From NCBI RefSeq assembly GCF_001653235.2, contig NC_035791.1, forward strand, positions 6,262,001 to 6,326,000: 64,000 nt of DNA, written 5' to 3'. Position numbers and translations under genes: made by a program. Below the pieces are notes generated by a model. That model was not told where the DNA came from. It was given only the letters and a program-made list of their open reading frames with translations, and ran no database searches. The stretch is from Pochonia chlamydosporia 170 (taxonomy: Eukaryota > Ascomycota > Sordariomycetes > Hypocreales > Clavicipitaceae). Of the stretch, positions 1-11,689 are shown one piece after another. Positions within the stretch are counted from its first letter, which is position 1. Every line of letters begins with the position of its first letter.

Positions 1-224
1 GTAGACCATTGAGCAAGAAATTCAAGAAGCCACCTTTATACATATGTGTATGCGTCCACTTCGTAAATAGTACTATTTCTTGTATGTGCAGGTGTCCTGT
101 AAGAACTATCTTTTTAGAAAGTAAGTTAGCAGACACTGAGCCTGGGCCCCTGTATACTTGGCATTAGGGGCGTAGTCAGAAAGCAGATATGTGCTCACCC
201 TTGCTGTTGAAACAAAACAGTAAC

Positions 225-758
225 TTAGTCTTCCAACGCGAACAAATCCTCCTCCGCTTCCCGAATGCCTCTTTCTGGCTCTGCTGCATCCCAACTGCTT
301 TCGTCCAATTTCTGCTGTATGTCTGCAATTCTACCAATCAGGAATTGCAGCCTCTCGTGGAGGTCTCTTTCTTCTCTCAATTTTGTTGAGATTCGTTTCG
401 TGATTTCCTTCTCCGTTATCTCTAGAGACTTTATCATTTTCTGTGTAGATGCTATTGCATCCACATTCTTCTGCCCCTCCAAATCACTCGAGAGGAGCGG
501 CTTTTCAGGTCTTTCCAGCATACGGCAGCTCTGCAAGACCTTCACAATAGCACCTGGAGGGCTAGACTCAACCATTAAGCGCAGACGGCTATCGCAAATT
601 CCCAAATTTTTGAGGCTTTCCCACATACCTTCCAAGGTAATGGTTATCGTTTCTCGGCCTGAGGCTGTTTGACTCGCGGCGGTTATTGCCCCATCAATCT
701 GTTCGTTGCCAGTCTTCCAGTCAAGTGGAAAGTATAAAAACAGCTGAACTGTGAACAT
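225..758 (-). CDS. Coiled-coil protein of unknown function
   Basis: A single open frame of about 177 aa; the frame stays open to 818, but the ATG at 758 (MFTVQLFLYF) is the more natural start. The C-terminal half is rich in K/E/R with heptad spacing (EITEKEITKRISTKLREE onward) and predicts a coiled coil ending in an acidic tail. The N-terminal part contains a short hydrophobic stretch. The layout of a small helical N-terminus followed by a coiled coil recalls the N-terminal modules of fungal STAND/NLR-like proteins, but no diagnostic motif was seen, so no function is assigned. Upstream exons are possible. Confidence 0.5.
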   Translation of the reverse strand: MFTVQLFLYFPLDWKTGNEQIDGAITAASQTASGRETITITLEGMWESLKNLGICDSRLRLMVESSPPGAIVKVLQSCRMLERPEKPLLSSDLEGQKNVDAIASTQKMIKSLEITEKEITKRISTKLREERDLHERLQFLIGRIADIQQKLDESSWDAAEPERGIREAEEDLFALED

Positions 759-818
759 GATGTATAATATCTCAATCCGGTCCGTTGTATTGTAGTTGTA
801 GACAAGGTGTTTGATCAA

Positions 819-2289
819 GCTTTCAAGCTCTATGTTATTTCACACATCTATTAATATATAGGGTACTGTCTGTGAAGCCTAGCTTAGCTTTCGGAGTCTC
901 TCTTGCGAGATCCGTTTCATGCCCCAGCGTCATTTCGTCCAATTTTGTCTGTCGGTTTCTCAGGTTCAACTATTTAAGCCATTGACCGCGTTGTACCAAT
1001 GAGATATGGTTTGGCATCGGAACAGATTTCAGCTTACTATATTACGATGCATCTTTACAGTGTATGCCTAGCCCAAATAATTCACAATCCTACAACCAAT
1101 CTGAAACCTAGAAACAAGCTACTTCCTCCAATCCTTCAGCTCCTTTAACTTTTTTCGTAGATATGTTCACTTGCCCTAACGTCGCAAACACTTCCGGTTC
1201 CTTGCATCAACCGTTCTCATCACACCTTGCAATACCGCATCTCTAAAATAATATCTATAACACACCAAGTCTTGCTACACGGCTTGTGCGACCTAGATCA
1301 TCGACTTCTGGCGCGGATCGTACCCAAAAGCAACACGCAGCACTCGAGGCTGAACAGAATGTAACTCGTCGCCTGCTTCACTACGCGAGATATATTCTTA
1401 TTACAATGCTTATAGTGGAACAAAGATTCATAAGTCGCGCTATCGCTATCCGGAAAGTATATCCAGCCTATCTGATGAGGTTGTGGTAATATTGTTTAAT
1501 AGCATCAACTACTTGTCAGGCACTCAATCTGCGGGATGTTGCGGGGCACATGCAACTTGTAGGCTTTCCATGGTGGCCTGTAAGTTGGCGTGGTGGTCCG
1601 CACGTTTTGCGATATGACATATCGAATTGGCGCGATAGCCTGCCGTAGTTGACCTATAAGTTAGCGGCGATAATGTTACACCTCAGCACAACTCTAATGG
1701 GTTCCTAAGCGTATATTCGGTTGGCCGCTTGAGCTATATTTGAACCAAATTCAATTCGCCAAGTCGCATCATCCTAGCACGACAGTCGTGCAATGAATAG
1801 AGTGCGTTGGCCGTAGCCCTCGTCGAATACACTGCATGCGAGATTGGTCCTTGTACTCGCCGACAGCTTTAGACATTTCTCAGGACAGCTTTATTCGTAG
1901 GTCGGGTTCTCAGCCCGTTCCTTGACGTTGTTTGTGCTCCGTCCTACATGTTTGTTCATAAGCAAGCTCCTGGAGGCCCTCTGGAAGGCTGTGGTCATCG
2001 GTTGGCTACAGGTTACGAACAGTACTAAGAATCCTGGCTCCGAAACATAATTTGTTATCTTGCAAATGCATACGGCTGTTGGTCGTGTTATTCTTGCGAG
2101 GGTGTAGCCCCATCTCCGGAGTGGTGTAATTTTGGAGGAGTATCGCTATTCGCAGCTGTTGCGCCACAAGCCACCAACGCTGCTGCAGATGCTACTAGCC
2201 AAATTTAACCAAGTCTGCAATATCCGCACCCACAAGCATTAAGTATGACACAAGTACCAAATTGGTAGTGTTATCTGCTACATCCAAAA
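819..2289. other. Intergenic, no gene recognised
   Basis: Only short open frames with no coding character were seen. The sequence holds scattered AT-rich runs and some CpG-containing unique sequence. The short frame at 1286-1489 has no recognisable motif. Confidence 0.6.
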
Positions 2290-2470
2290 ACATATAGCGT
2301 ACTTTATAGCACACTTAAGTTTACAGCACATTTTACAGCGCATTCTATAGCGCATTTCACAGCACAGCGCATTTTACAGCGCATTTTGCAGCGTAATTGA
2401 CAGCGTAATTTACAGCGCACTTTATAATTTACCAGCAACTTATAGTGCACTTACACTATAATTTTATAGT
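2290..2470. repeat. Degenerate AT-rich tandem repeat (TTTACAGCGCAT-like)
   Basis: A unit close to TTTACAGCGCAT recurs with point changes (ACAGCACATTTT, ATAGCGCATTT, ACAGCGTAATT, ATAGTGCACTT) about ten times, spaced 10-16 bp apart. The variants differ mainly by C/T and G/A, as expected of a minisatellite that has decayed by transitions. No open frame runs through it. Confidence 0.6.
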
Positions 2471-2708
2471 ATATAGTGCGGTAAAATAACATAGAAATAT
2501 AAGTCCCATATCTACATAACAAATACCAGTAAAGATGTGGCCTTAAGAATGTAGCTATATTATGGTGTGGGCGCTACTGCTGCAACAGCGTTAGTAGCGT
2601 TGTGGCGCGACAGCTGCGAATAGCGACACTCATTTTGGAGAGGGCGTAAGTCGCCCAACCAATTTGGAAAGCCACTGCGTTGGTGCGAGGTAACGAAACA
2701 CTTAAAGA

Positions 2709-3502
2709 GTGGCTCACCTCCCAGCATCTGCGAATCCCGGTTGGGTGTTTCGATTCGCTTTTAACTCCCCACAGAATGATAATGCATCTAGGAATCCAAC
2801 ACAAGGTTCTCGCGTCGGTAACGACAGTCCAGAAGTATCTGCCCAAATGGTGCCTAGTCGGGCGCATGACCCGAATGGATTCAGAAGCGTACCGCCTCCA
2901 ATTCCATCGACAACAGAACACCCAGTTATTGTAAGCCAGCCCACCACGTTTAACACCTCCATTCCTGGACTGGCGACTGCTGTGTACGGCTACGGTACAT
3001 ATCGAGCCGCCACATTAATGGATTCGGAACTGCTAGAGCGATTGCACATGCCTCCCGGGGTGGGGATTCCTGGCTGGAACGCTTCTAAGCTGTGTCTTCC
3101 TCCTATTCGAACCGCCTGGGATGTTAATCCAATGCATAACCAACCAGCGCCAACCCCTGACCCAGCACCACCACTATCACCAACACAGCCAATAAGAGCA
3201 CCTCACTTAAGCGCTACTCTGACTTCTTTTCGAACATTGCTTCCCTCTAGCGCTGGGCGTAACACCTCGGGAGGTACCTCCGGCAACATCACCCCAACGA
3301 CACTAGGGGTGTCAGGTGGGACTCGCCTCTCCCGGCACGGATTGTGGAGCTTTTGCGTCCGCACCTGCGGGGCTACGAACCAAAGCCGGAGATGTTTTTC
3401 CACACTGGCCTCTACCACTGTATCTTATGCCCTCAAGAGAAAAGAAAGGTGTTTGCTAGGGTAAGGATCCTCGAAAATCATTTTGTGCAAAAGCATGGCT
3501 GA
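2709..3502 (+). pseudogene. Probable decayed C2H2 zinc-finger gene
   Basis: A Pro/Ser/Thr-rich open frame runs from about 2709 (non-ATG; true start unknown) to 3464. A different frame, roughly 3265-3502, encodes a better-conserved end: RIVELLRPHLRGYEPKPE, then YHCILCPQEKRKVFARVR, then LENHFVQKHG and a stop. This is a C-x2-C...H-x4-H zinc finger. I found no splice pair that joins the two frames in phase, so a frameshift near 3270-3330 is the simplest reading. A low-complexity linker followed by a C-terminal C2H2 finger is common in fungal regulators. An undetected intron remains possible. Confidence 0.4.
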
Positions 3503-4892
3503 GGCTTCAGGCTGGAGACATCTAGTAGAGGCGGAAGGGACAATATTTTTCATGATCACATGTCCAACAGAGGGTGAAAATAGAAAATCAGAACTGGAGT
3601 TTCTTTGACATATCATGACTCGATCACTGCTGCTACATACCCCCGGGCAATGTGTTGGTTCTATTTTGTCATTACGCATGTGGCGCTTTATAAACTCGTA
3701 TTGGCGGTGAAAACATGAGAAGGAAAAAGAAGTGCCTCAAAAAATCATTGAAAAGACCCAATAGAATCGAGACTTTACGCGCGCGGTGTGATCAATCACT
3801 TGTCACATTTCATTCCAAAGAAATAACCCCATCCAGTTTTTGGAGTGTAACCATTATTGCGACCGTCGTCCACACAAAAGTTTATCTCTGGAACATCATT
3901 GGATCAATGAATTTCCTGAAGCGGCTGAACCAGACTGTCGGGACCAACCACATACAAGATTTCCCGCCACAACGCACTTTCCTTACGAACCATTCATTTG
4001 CTACTTAGAAAGGCGCCATTTAAATGAACTCGTCATCATTGACATATGAACCGATGGCGATGCGGAGGCACTGACGAGCCAATCGGTCCCTCCCATCGTC
4101 AAACCAGAACTGTCACGAAGGAGGAATAGGGGCGCAACAAGTTACAAGTCAACGCGTATGAAGACGGCAAGCTGCTATCTTTGACTAAAACTGACCCCAT
4201 GCCTCCACTGCTCCGCAAACATAGAGAAACCTCCGCCCATGCCGAAACAAAGCCGACCGCACTTCGGGACCTCCCGGCCCCGTGAGCCACCCCACGCCAT
4301 TGTGTAGTTCCGCTCGGTGCAAATCACCACCGTGCGAGCCTGCTAAACGCCGTTGTCAATCTCACCTACCGTTAGCCCCCTACCCTGTATTAGCTACAAA
4401 AGACGAACTTCGGACGAATAAACCAAGGACATAGTTCAAATGCTACTTATTTTACTTACCAAGAAGATGGTTGATTGCCTCATGCATCAAATGAAGTCAA
4501 CGCAAAAGAACAGTAAATCCAATTCCTCGCCGGAGTCACAATGAAGATGATCCTTATCAGAAAACTGGTAGGAGGTCTGGCTCGGAGGTATAAGTTGTGA
4601 GGCCCAGGAGGCTTTGCACTGGGGGCTGACAATGGCGGGGTTGGTCGGAGTGAATGGTAAGACGAACAGTGACCGTTGTTGTGCTCATGAGTGTGACAGT
4701 GGCAAGCGTTGTGTGGGTTGGTCGAGAGTCGCAAGTCGACGCAAGAGGTCTTAGCACGACAGGTTTACACGCCCCATTGTTTTGAGACCTAGCACTTATA
4801 GCAGCGAAAAGCTGTAATGACAATATGAATGCATACATTGGAAATTTATGGCATTTTGTTTCTGGCTTTGGGTCTCTACACTAGCTATTCTA
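3503..4892. other. Mostly non-coding; one possible small secreted ORF
   Basis: No confident gene. On the minus strand, 4557-4838 encodes 93 aa starting MYAFILSLQLFAAISARS, which looks like a signal peptide, followed by a Thr-rich stretch (TTTVTV). It could be a short secreted protein or the first exon of one. A second frame with Pro-rich coding character overlaps it, so it may be a frameshifted remnant. Confidence 0.3.
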
Positions 4893-5790
4893 TCACAGGC
4901 CGGCGAGTTTTCTTCTTAAGGCAAAAGATGCTGCCAGTCGGAGTGGTTCGGTCTGGGATAGAAACGGATGCTGCTGGACAATTAGCAAGAAGTAGCTGAC
5001 ATCAAGGATGTGTAGCGCGCTGACCGTTATGGCAGGTAACTGGCCGACTTGGAGCAACGCCAAAAAAGACGAAGCAGACTGCGTCCACTTTCGGCGGAAC
5101 CCACCAAGACGTTCCATGATCTGCTGCAGATACAATGCAATGTACGGCAGCCCTGCAGCCCGCGTATGTCGTTCCTGTAATGGCTCGTAGCTCCAATCAA
5201 GTACTACACACTGTGAGAACTTTAAGTGGCCAGGGGAAGAGGGCATTGTTTCTCACCAATTTTGACGTCGCCAGTCGAATTCGCTCGGACAGAATCGATT
5301 CGAAATCCAATAGACAGTATTAACAGCCTCTGTATGCCACGCAGTACCTGCGACAGTTCAGCGAAGGAGCTACTTCCTTGGCAGTAGAGTGAAATGCTAG
5401 TAGGGCTCTTACTTGCAGAAAAACATTGGCGATTTCTTTGTCGCTGAGAGGGCCAATTTCTGTTATGTCCAAGTCAATGTATTCGTACGCCGCAAAGAAT
5501 CTGTTGTCTTGATGATAGAGCGCATGAACCCGTGCCACATTTGGGGCGGCAATTTGTGCCAGACATTTGAGATCTAGTAGCCCCGCGTTCTTCACCTCTT
5601 GCACCACGGCCAATTTGCGATTCTGGGGCTTACGGCATGCCCCTACCCACGCTGTTGACCTGGGATCAACGCATGCATTTCCTGGGACAGGGCAGTAGTC
5701 TTCTTTTGGGTGCCGGCAGATCAAAACGACAGGGTACGACGCGGTCACGTCGACATTGAGTTGCTGGAATGCAGGTTTACGGCGAAGCAT
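4893..5790 (-). pseudogene. Decayed protein-kinase-like gene
   Basis: The 5' part (5790 to about 5345) reads as a kinase N-lobe/hinge region: LAQIAAPNVARVHALYHQ, then FFAAYEYIDLDITEI, then a helix ending LLAFHSTAKEV. The frame then shifts: the continuation SQVLRGIQRLLILSIGF ... STGDVKIGEKQ lies in another frame (about 5350-5240). A third frame (5246-4893) carries the C-terminal end, including LLIVQQHPFLSQ, which resembles the last kinase helix. At least two frame breaks and the lack of an HRD-type loop argue for a pseudogene. The family is the short, degenerate fungal kinase type found in accessory regions. Confidence 0.55.
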
Positions 5791-5913
5791 TGTAGAAGGT
5801 GGAATGCAATGGGTTAAGAGTGAACCAGTAGATAGAGGAGCGCACGTGAATGCCAGTCAATTCTTAACTAAATGCGATATGCTAAACACCAAGCAGGTAC
5901 GAGTTCATATATG

Positions 5914-6969
5914 TTACATGTTTTGATTGTTCATATTTGCCGGATCCAAGTTTGGATGATTAGTGTTTTGCTGGCTTGCGTTTTGCTGGTTCGGGTTTTG
6001 TTGGCCCATGCTTTGCGGGTCCATGTTTTCCGGGTCTAAGTTGACGGACTGGCTCATGTAGCCATTTCCGTCTGCTGAAAATCGCCCACTTAAGTTGTTG
6101 AAGTTCGCCTCTGCATCGTTTTGAAGACTTCTAGCTGTCTGAAAACTGAACCTGACTTGTTCTTAGCTCAAGTTGGAGGCAAGTAAACTACTATGCTGAG
6201 TGTTTGACTCACTGTTTTTGGACATTCAGACCTCTTGACTTGCGATTAGCTGCTGTCGCAAAAGAACATAAGAAATGAAGACAAAAGATCTTACATATTG
6301 GAGAGCATCTCAACATATTTCATTCCCAAACTCATCGTGGTTTCGTGCATCCTCACGTTGTCAAATATGATTCCGGCTCTATCAGCCTCTTGTCGCTGAA
6401 ACATTGCGTTTAGTTTCCTCAGTTCCGCAAGTCTGCATGTTACATTAGTTAGGCCAAAATACGGATAAAACCTAGGCGACTCAATCAACTGACATAAGCG
6501 ACGACAGGTTGGCTGGTGTACTATCATGCGTTGTCTGTATTGCAACTTGAGCATCTCCTTCACATGGCTCTAAGTGCTGGCCGTTGACATGAGGGGGACT
6601 AATAACGTCAGACTGACCACCCAGCTGTGGAGCAAAGCTTCGGATATTGTTATTGCTATTTGACGAACTCAAAGGAGAATAACCATTTTGAGAGTTCATG
6701 TGATGGACAACCGCCGGCTGGGGGTTTGTTCGCCCTGACATCTGCTGCCCCGACATCTGTGGCGTCTGATGTTGCAGTACATGCTGCTGAGGGTTGGAAA
6801 CTGCCGGCTGCCGGAAGTTTGACGGAACTTGTCCAGTTGAACCACGAGTCACAGGTGGTGCATTTGGGGGGAAGTTGCCTTGTCCGTATGCCCCTTGGAC
6901 TTGCTGGTTTGGCTGACCAGCAAAATCCTGGTAATTGGGGGGATATTGGCCATTACCCTGTCCAGACAT
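5914..6969 (-). CDS. Q/N-rich protein, four exons, unknown function
   Basis: I spliced four exons: 6969-6494, 6432-6295, 6231-6213 and 6138-5914, giving 858 nt and 285 aa with all phases consistent. The N-terminus (MSGQGNGQYPPNY) and C-terminus are rich in Q, N, P and G, with the repeated motif QQNPNQQNASQQN near the stop. The middle is helical (LAELRKLNAMFQRQEADRAG). Exon 3 is only 19 nt; its acceptor after CAAGAG and donor GTGAGT are my inference. Composition suggests a disordered or prion-like low-complexity protein around a short helical core. It is divergently arranged with the coiled-coil gene at 7350, about 380 bp away. The donor of intron 1 (GTCAGT) is acceptable but not optimal. Confidence 0.55.
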
Positions 6970-7283
6970 GCTTGAAAAGATGAGAACAATGTAGTTTGGA
7001 AATCAAATGTCCAAAGAAGGCAGAAATCACTGGAATTTATAGTCGCAGCAGATTCTGTCGCAACTCGGAGCGGCAAGTTATGGCACCTTGGAGGCCCATG
7101 TATGTTGTTGGTTCGTGATGCATGTATGCGACAATTCATTTACCGGCTCTCTGGTACTGGAGGGGTGTGACTGTTGAGACCCGTAGCAAGAATAGTCCTT
7201 CACTTTCTAGTATACTGCAGAATTGCTGGTGGTCGAGAACTGCGGCCGAGAACTGCTGTGCAATCATCAGTCCGCATATCAGA

Positions 7284-7291
7284 TATAAATA
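7284..7291 (+). promoter_or_regulatory. TATA-like box
   Basis: TATAAATA lies 59 bp upstream of the ATG at 7350, in the divergent intergenic region shared with the Q/N-rich gene on the other strand. Confidence 0.4.
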
Positions 7292-7349
7292 CTAAGATAT
7301 ATCGACGAAAAATTACTTCGAAAAACCAGGTCAGCAGCCAAACGCCACA

Positions 7350-7796
7350 ATGTCTACAAGTCAAAGTCAACCTCACACGAGCTCTCAGATTTTCCAGGTT
7401 TGCGCCACCGCAATTGTGCAGAGCCAAGGGCAAATCCAACAGTTGCGGCTATACGCAGACACCCAGCGACACCTCGCCGAAGCCAACAAACAAGAGGCTG
7501 ATTCGCTTCGCTCTGAATTACAGCAGCTGCGCAGCGTCGTATTTTACGTGGAGAGGGAGAGAGATGGGGAAATCAACAAATGCGCCGTTTTACAAGAGCT
7601 CATAGACACCCAGCGCCGTATCATTCGAGACTACGAGCGAGAGAGACAAGGTCAGATACCCAGCCAATTGCAAGGGTCAATACATTATGGACCAAATTTT
7701 CAGCAGGCTTTCACCCCTGTACCTCTCAACCAAGGTGACCCTGTCGGAACTGGTGGAGGCGAGACAGGGGGTGCTGATGTTGGTCCAATGGAGTAA
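7350..7796 (+). CDS. Small coiled-coil protein, unknown function
   Basis: A single-exon 148-aa frame with a good start context (CACAATG). Residues about 25-110 are a charged heptad-like helix (TQRHLAEANKQEADSLRSEL, then DTQRRIIRDYERERQGQ) predicting a coiled coil. The C-terminus is Gly-rich (GTGGGETGGADVG). Its neighbour on the opposite strand is also Q-rich, so the two could be co-expressed from one divergent promoter. No family is recognised. Confidence 0.6.
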   Translation: MSTSQSQPHTSSQIFQVCATAIVQSQGQIQQLRLYADTQRHLAEANKQEADSLRSELQQLRSVVFYVERERDGEINKCAVLQELIDTQRRIIRDYERERQGQIPSQLQGSIHYGPNFQQAFTPVPLNQGDPVGTGGGETGGADVGPME

Positions 7797-9289
7797 CCAA
7801 AGGCCCAGCCCTCGTTTCTGGCCAACGGGTGAAAATGGCTGCTTGTTTGCCACAGGATGGGGTTACCCGCTCTGCTCCAAGAAGGCGCTCTCATTCGAGT
7901 GGACTGTGGGACGGCCCGGTTCCGCTTGGCTCTCTAAGTTAACAAATCAGTTAGCGAATCTGCTACTTTCTTGGCTTTAAACTAAATATATATAATTTTT
8001 TTTTTTTTCATTTAATATTCACGCCTGTGTCTGGCTCTTGGGTCCACGGCTAAACGGACGTGATAAGTGGCTGTAGCTGCTTCCTTTGTCAGCACGACCA
8101 CTTTTTGTCGGAGTGTCTAGCCCGAATCAGGCCAAGGGGCCGCGAGTGCTTGGCCGTGGTAGTCACTCCAAGCAGAGTGCTTGGTCAGCCTTCTGATTAC
8201 TCCCTTCGCGGCGCAGACGATTGAGCAATCCGTCACAGGGAGCCCACAATCTCGAACATGTGTCATACGGCTTTTCTTCGACAAGTTCACGGTGAAGTAT
8301 TCTGGGCAAGGCGGACTCAATGCTAGTCTAGCAAATATCTGTCTGATGGTCAATACAGATGAAGCAAGCAGCTGCAGCAGGAGATCGACGCCCTCCCAAA
8401 AACAATCGAATACATATCGCCGCCTACCTCATTTGGCGTCTCCGTTCCTAGCAATACCCTGTGAACAGCCCTAATACTCCTCCGACTAGCTGGCGAGTAC
8501 TGCTGATTGTGACACAAACGGCACCACGATCACAGGGAGACACAATTTTATGGCGCACTGCAAATGTGCAGCAACGAATGATAACAGGTGACGACAGACG
8601 AATTTCCATTCTGGCATTCACTACACTCAACCATCCATGGATTGCAGGGATAGGCTTCAACAATACATGGGACACAGTGGTCATGACGGTGTGGTGCCTC
8701 GGCCACTCAGTCATGGCCTTACGTATTCTGTTAAAACGCTAACCCACTTGAAAGATGTTGGAGGTCAGGCGATAAAATTTGCTGGAGCAACTTGTCAATC
8801 TGACTTGTTTGTGGCTAATCAGTCATATTTCTCGCCAGCTATATATGGCCATCGACAGACTGCTATTCGTTGCCATATTCAGCATCACGGTTCGATAAAA
8901 TAGAAAAGAACAATAATGTAATGAAATAAGACGCAATAAGCCGTGCGTAGGCATTCTTGAAGAAATATGAGCCCGCGGAAGATTGACCAGATCACAAGAA
9001 CATGGTGCTGAGGAATAGACCAAGATAAGCAACTGACTCTTGACTGTAGTCGGCTTCCTCAACGAGGAAGTTCATGCGAGTCACCTGGCATCCGGTCTTG
9101 GAATTGTCCCCAAATGGATCCTAACCCCAGACCCTGATTCCCAGGGGGTGCCTCAAGCCCGGGAAGAGACCAGGGTTACAGAGACCATGCAAGAAACATA
9201 GACAAGGGGGCTTAAAGATCCCCACAGGAGTTCCTTGTTCTTGCCCAACAGGTTCACGCACAGGTGAGCTCTTTTGAGCTTTCGTGGGA

Positions 9290-9840
9290 TGAAAGCCACC
9301 CCTCCCTTGCCACATCCAGAATTGGATCACATCTAAATGGAGGTGTGCTGTTCCTGCGCCCAAACATCGCTACTCCTGCAACCCCGGCCGAATTGGGCCA
9401 AGTGGATTTTACCCACACCCGGTTTACCTTTTTGCATACACCCACATGGCATCTGCCCATTATGGCCCACCTGCATTTAGGGGACTCGGGACATTAACTC
9501 AGTTGACTCAGAGGAACCAGGCGGCGCTGGCAGCGTGGGGGACTCTTTAGCTCTTATGTCAATTTAGAATTTGCGCCTTTGTGATGCTAGAGGGATAGAA
9601 AGGCAACAGTTACTGTATAGCTGATTTTCTGTTTTTTAAACATGATACTTGGCACTATTCTCATATTGCCAGAGAAATACATGTAAAATGCACAATAGGG
9701 CGTGGCGGCTAGAGGTGTATCTCCAGCTCTAAGTGGGTTGGGTCGGAGGAACAGCCATTTTTGGGCGTAGGAATAGCACAAGCCATTCAAATGTGTCAAA
9801 TTTTGGCTGCGTGACGGGACAAAACGCACGCCAGAGGGTG
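9290..9840. repeat. Diverged inverted duplication (two ~80-110-bp arms)
   Basis: The reverse complement of about 9290-9400 aligns with 9730-9840 on the plus strand. Both contain GGGCGyAGGAAyAGCACA followed by similar sequence, at roughly 70% identity over about 80 bp by eye. The arms are separated by about 330 bp. Neither arm carries a convincing protein. They may be two copies of an old repeat element, inserted in opposite directions. Confidence 0.5.
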
Positions 9841-9937
9841 AGCCTAGAAATATCACCAAGTGGCTGTATTGCAAGTTTCATGGATAGGAAGTGCCACAAC
9901 TTGATCACAATGAGTTAAAGATCTAGAAACGGACGAG

Positions 9938-9947
9938 TATATAAAAA
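9938..9947 (+). promoter_or_regulatory. TATA-like box
   Basis: TATATAAAAA lies 160-170 bp upstream of the ATG at 10107, in otherwise non-coding sequence. Confidence 0.3.
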
Positions 9948-10106
9948 GTGATATTAGTAGCATCTGCCGTACGAAAAGGTTGTTTATTGCTCTGCAGATT
10001 TCTTTCTTATGAATCAGCTGTATGTAACTGCTCCAGCTTATACACGCTCACATTTTGAACTCATTTATCTGTAATTGGCCATCACTATAGCCTGAAATAG
10101 CTCAAC

Positions 10107-11043
10107 ATGGCACAGAAACGTCGAAGTAGACATACCAAGAAGCAAAAGGAGACTGCCCGAAAACGTGGCCCAAGCTACCTGCGCAAGGGAGTGGAATTGG
10201 GACAGAAGGCTAACATCATTGCCGGCGGCTTTTACGAAGAGCCAACGCACCAACGTTGGTGCCTCAGCTGTCACATCCCGGAAGGCCGCGATCTTCCAGA
10301 TTTGCAGGCTATTGTACGCAACTACGGCTACCCATCGCTTTGGATATTTAGAAGGCTGACTTTTCAAGTAGTTCAATAATCAGGTTCAAGTGCAACAGGT
10401 GCCCTATGACTTGCGATCGGGCAAGCGTGGCACCACAATCATCATTTCAGGAGCTTCAAGCGCTAGCACCAAGAAGGGTATTGTTGATTCCCTTTCACAG
10501 CTAGACATCGGTGAAGAAAATACGTCTTCAAGATCGACTCCCTCCCTCGTGAGTGACGAGTTAGATATGGCGATTGATCGATCTTTGAATGAGGATGAGA
10601 TGGGTCATACCTCTGACTGGGACTTGGTTGAAGCTTTTGACGATATCCCTGGAACTGATGGCACCAACCATTGCATTGCGGATGGCGCCGATAGCCTCTC
10701 TGAGCAGGAGAGAAACGATCAGCCTGCACCAATGACCCCCACGTCGTCCTTCCATGTTACCGAGCTGATCAATGGCTACGATGGCGAAGAGCTCATTATT
10801 CATGAGGAGGATTTTGTGAATTGGTCTGGCTCGGAAACGCCAATTCTCTCTCAGGATAACGATCATCCGCTCTCTTTCCAACGAGACACTACAGTCTCGT
10901 ACAAATTGACGAGCTCAGTGCGCGTTGCAAATGACCCAAAGGGAGTTGACAAAAATCACCATAAGCTTCGTGTATTAGCGGCAGCTGCAGCACTAGCTGC
11001 AGCAAGGCGACGAGTTGCAAATTTAATTTTGGAGGATTGGTAG
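10107..11043 (+). CDS. Basic/acidic two-exon protein, unknown function
   Basis: Exons 10107-10313 and 10384-11043, joined across a 70-bp intron (donor GTACGC, branch CTGAC, acceptor CAG), give 288 aa in phase 0. The N-terminus is strongly basic (MAQKRRSRHTKKQKETARKR), a plausible nuclear signal. A Cys pair (WCLSCHIPEG) follows, then a long Ser/Asp/Glu-rich acidic region (residues about 90-220). The tail is alanine-rich and basic (LAAAAALAAARRRVAN). A basic head, acidic middle and single CxxC pattern could suit a chromatin or transcription-associated protein, but this is inference and no family is recognised. Confidence 0.6.
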
Positions 11044-11689
11044 TCAGTTATTAATAAATAGTTCCACTTGATGACTGTAAATTAGTATTTGAACTTGTAA
11101 TTAAAATGCCACAAGCTTCCCCGAAACTTGAAGCATTTGAGAAATGTTGGTACGGACGAGGGAAACGATACGCTTCGCGCGGGTAGGTGGTGGTGGACAT
11201 GCTTCGCCAGAGGTGTCGGGGGACGCGGAGGCCTGCATCGAGACCAGCTGATCTTTACTTCAGCCAATTTTGGAGACAAACGGAGAGGAGGGTCGTCTAG
11301 ACTATCTATGACACTCGCGGTGCTTTCCTGCTGCGGCGGAGGACCGGCCGGAATGCTCTGCGTCCGCACTCTTAGTATGATGATATTTACTTTGTTCTTT
11401 GAAAGGGTGCTAGGAGAAAACATCTTGCATCGATGCAAGTGGAATATGCTGGCAGCCCCGCATAGGAGATTGTAGCTCAATATCAGCCCATTTCGGCTTG
11501 TTCGGTTACATGACTACAAGAACGTGAACAAGGTCCGCCGCCTCGCTTTTGGGTCTTCCTGTGCCTTTTTTGGCCTTAATCTGTTAGCTTATTATGTGTG
11601 ACAGTCGCTAAGAGCAGGCTTTAGCTTGTTCTGAGGAGGATTCATCCGGAAGCGAGAGGGAATCTTGACTGAACACGAAACGAGAGGTG
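11044..11689. other. Intergenic, no gene recognised
   Basis: Short overlapping frames on both strands only. The GC-rich block 11160-11350 gives Gly/Arg and Pro/Arg frames typical of composition rather than coding. Confidence 0.6.

Larger units (their letters stand above)
7797..10106. other. Long non-coding stretch with relics
   Basis: No gene could be supported. Around 8490-8600 (+) a frame reads STADCDTNGTTITGRHNFM then AHCKCAATNDN before a stop. It follows a CTAAT...CTAG acceptor-like sequence and looks like the remnant of a Cys-containing secreted protein, but flanking exons were not found. 9290-9400 and 9730-9840 carry a diverged inverted duplication, listed separately. Confidence 0.4.

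Noticed and set aside
9254..9460. Small ORFs containing FGRRNST on both arms of the inverted duplication
   Set aside because: The shared peptide comes from shared repeat DNA; frames are short and start at random sites.
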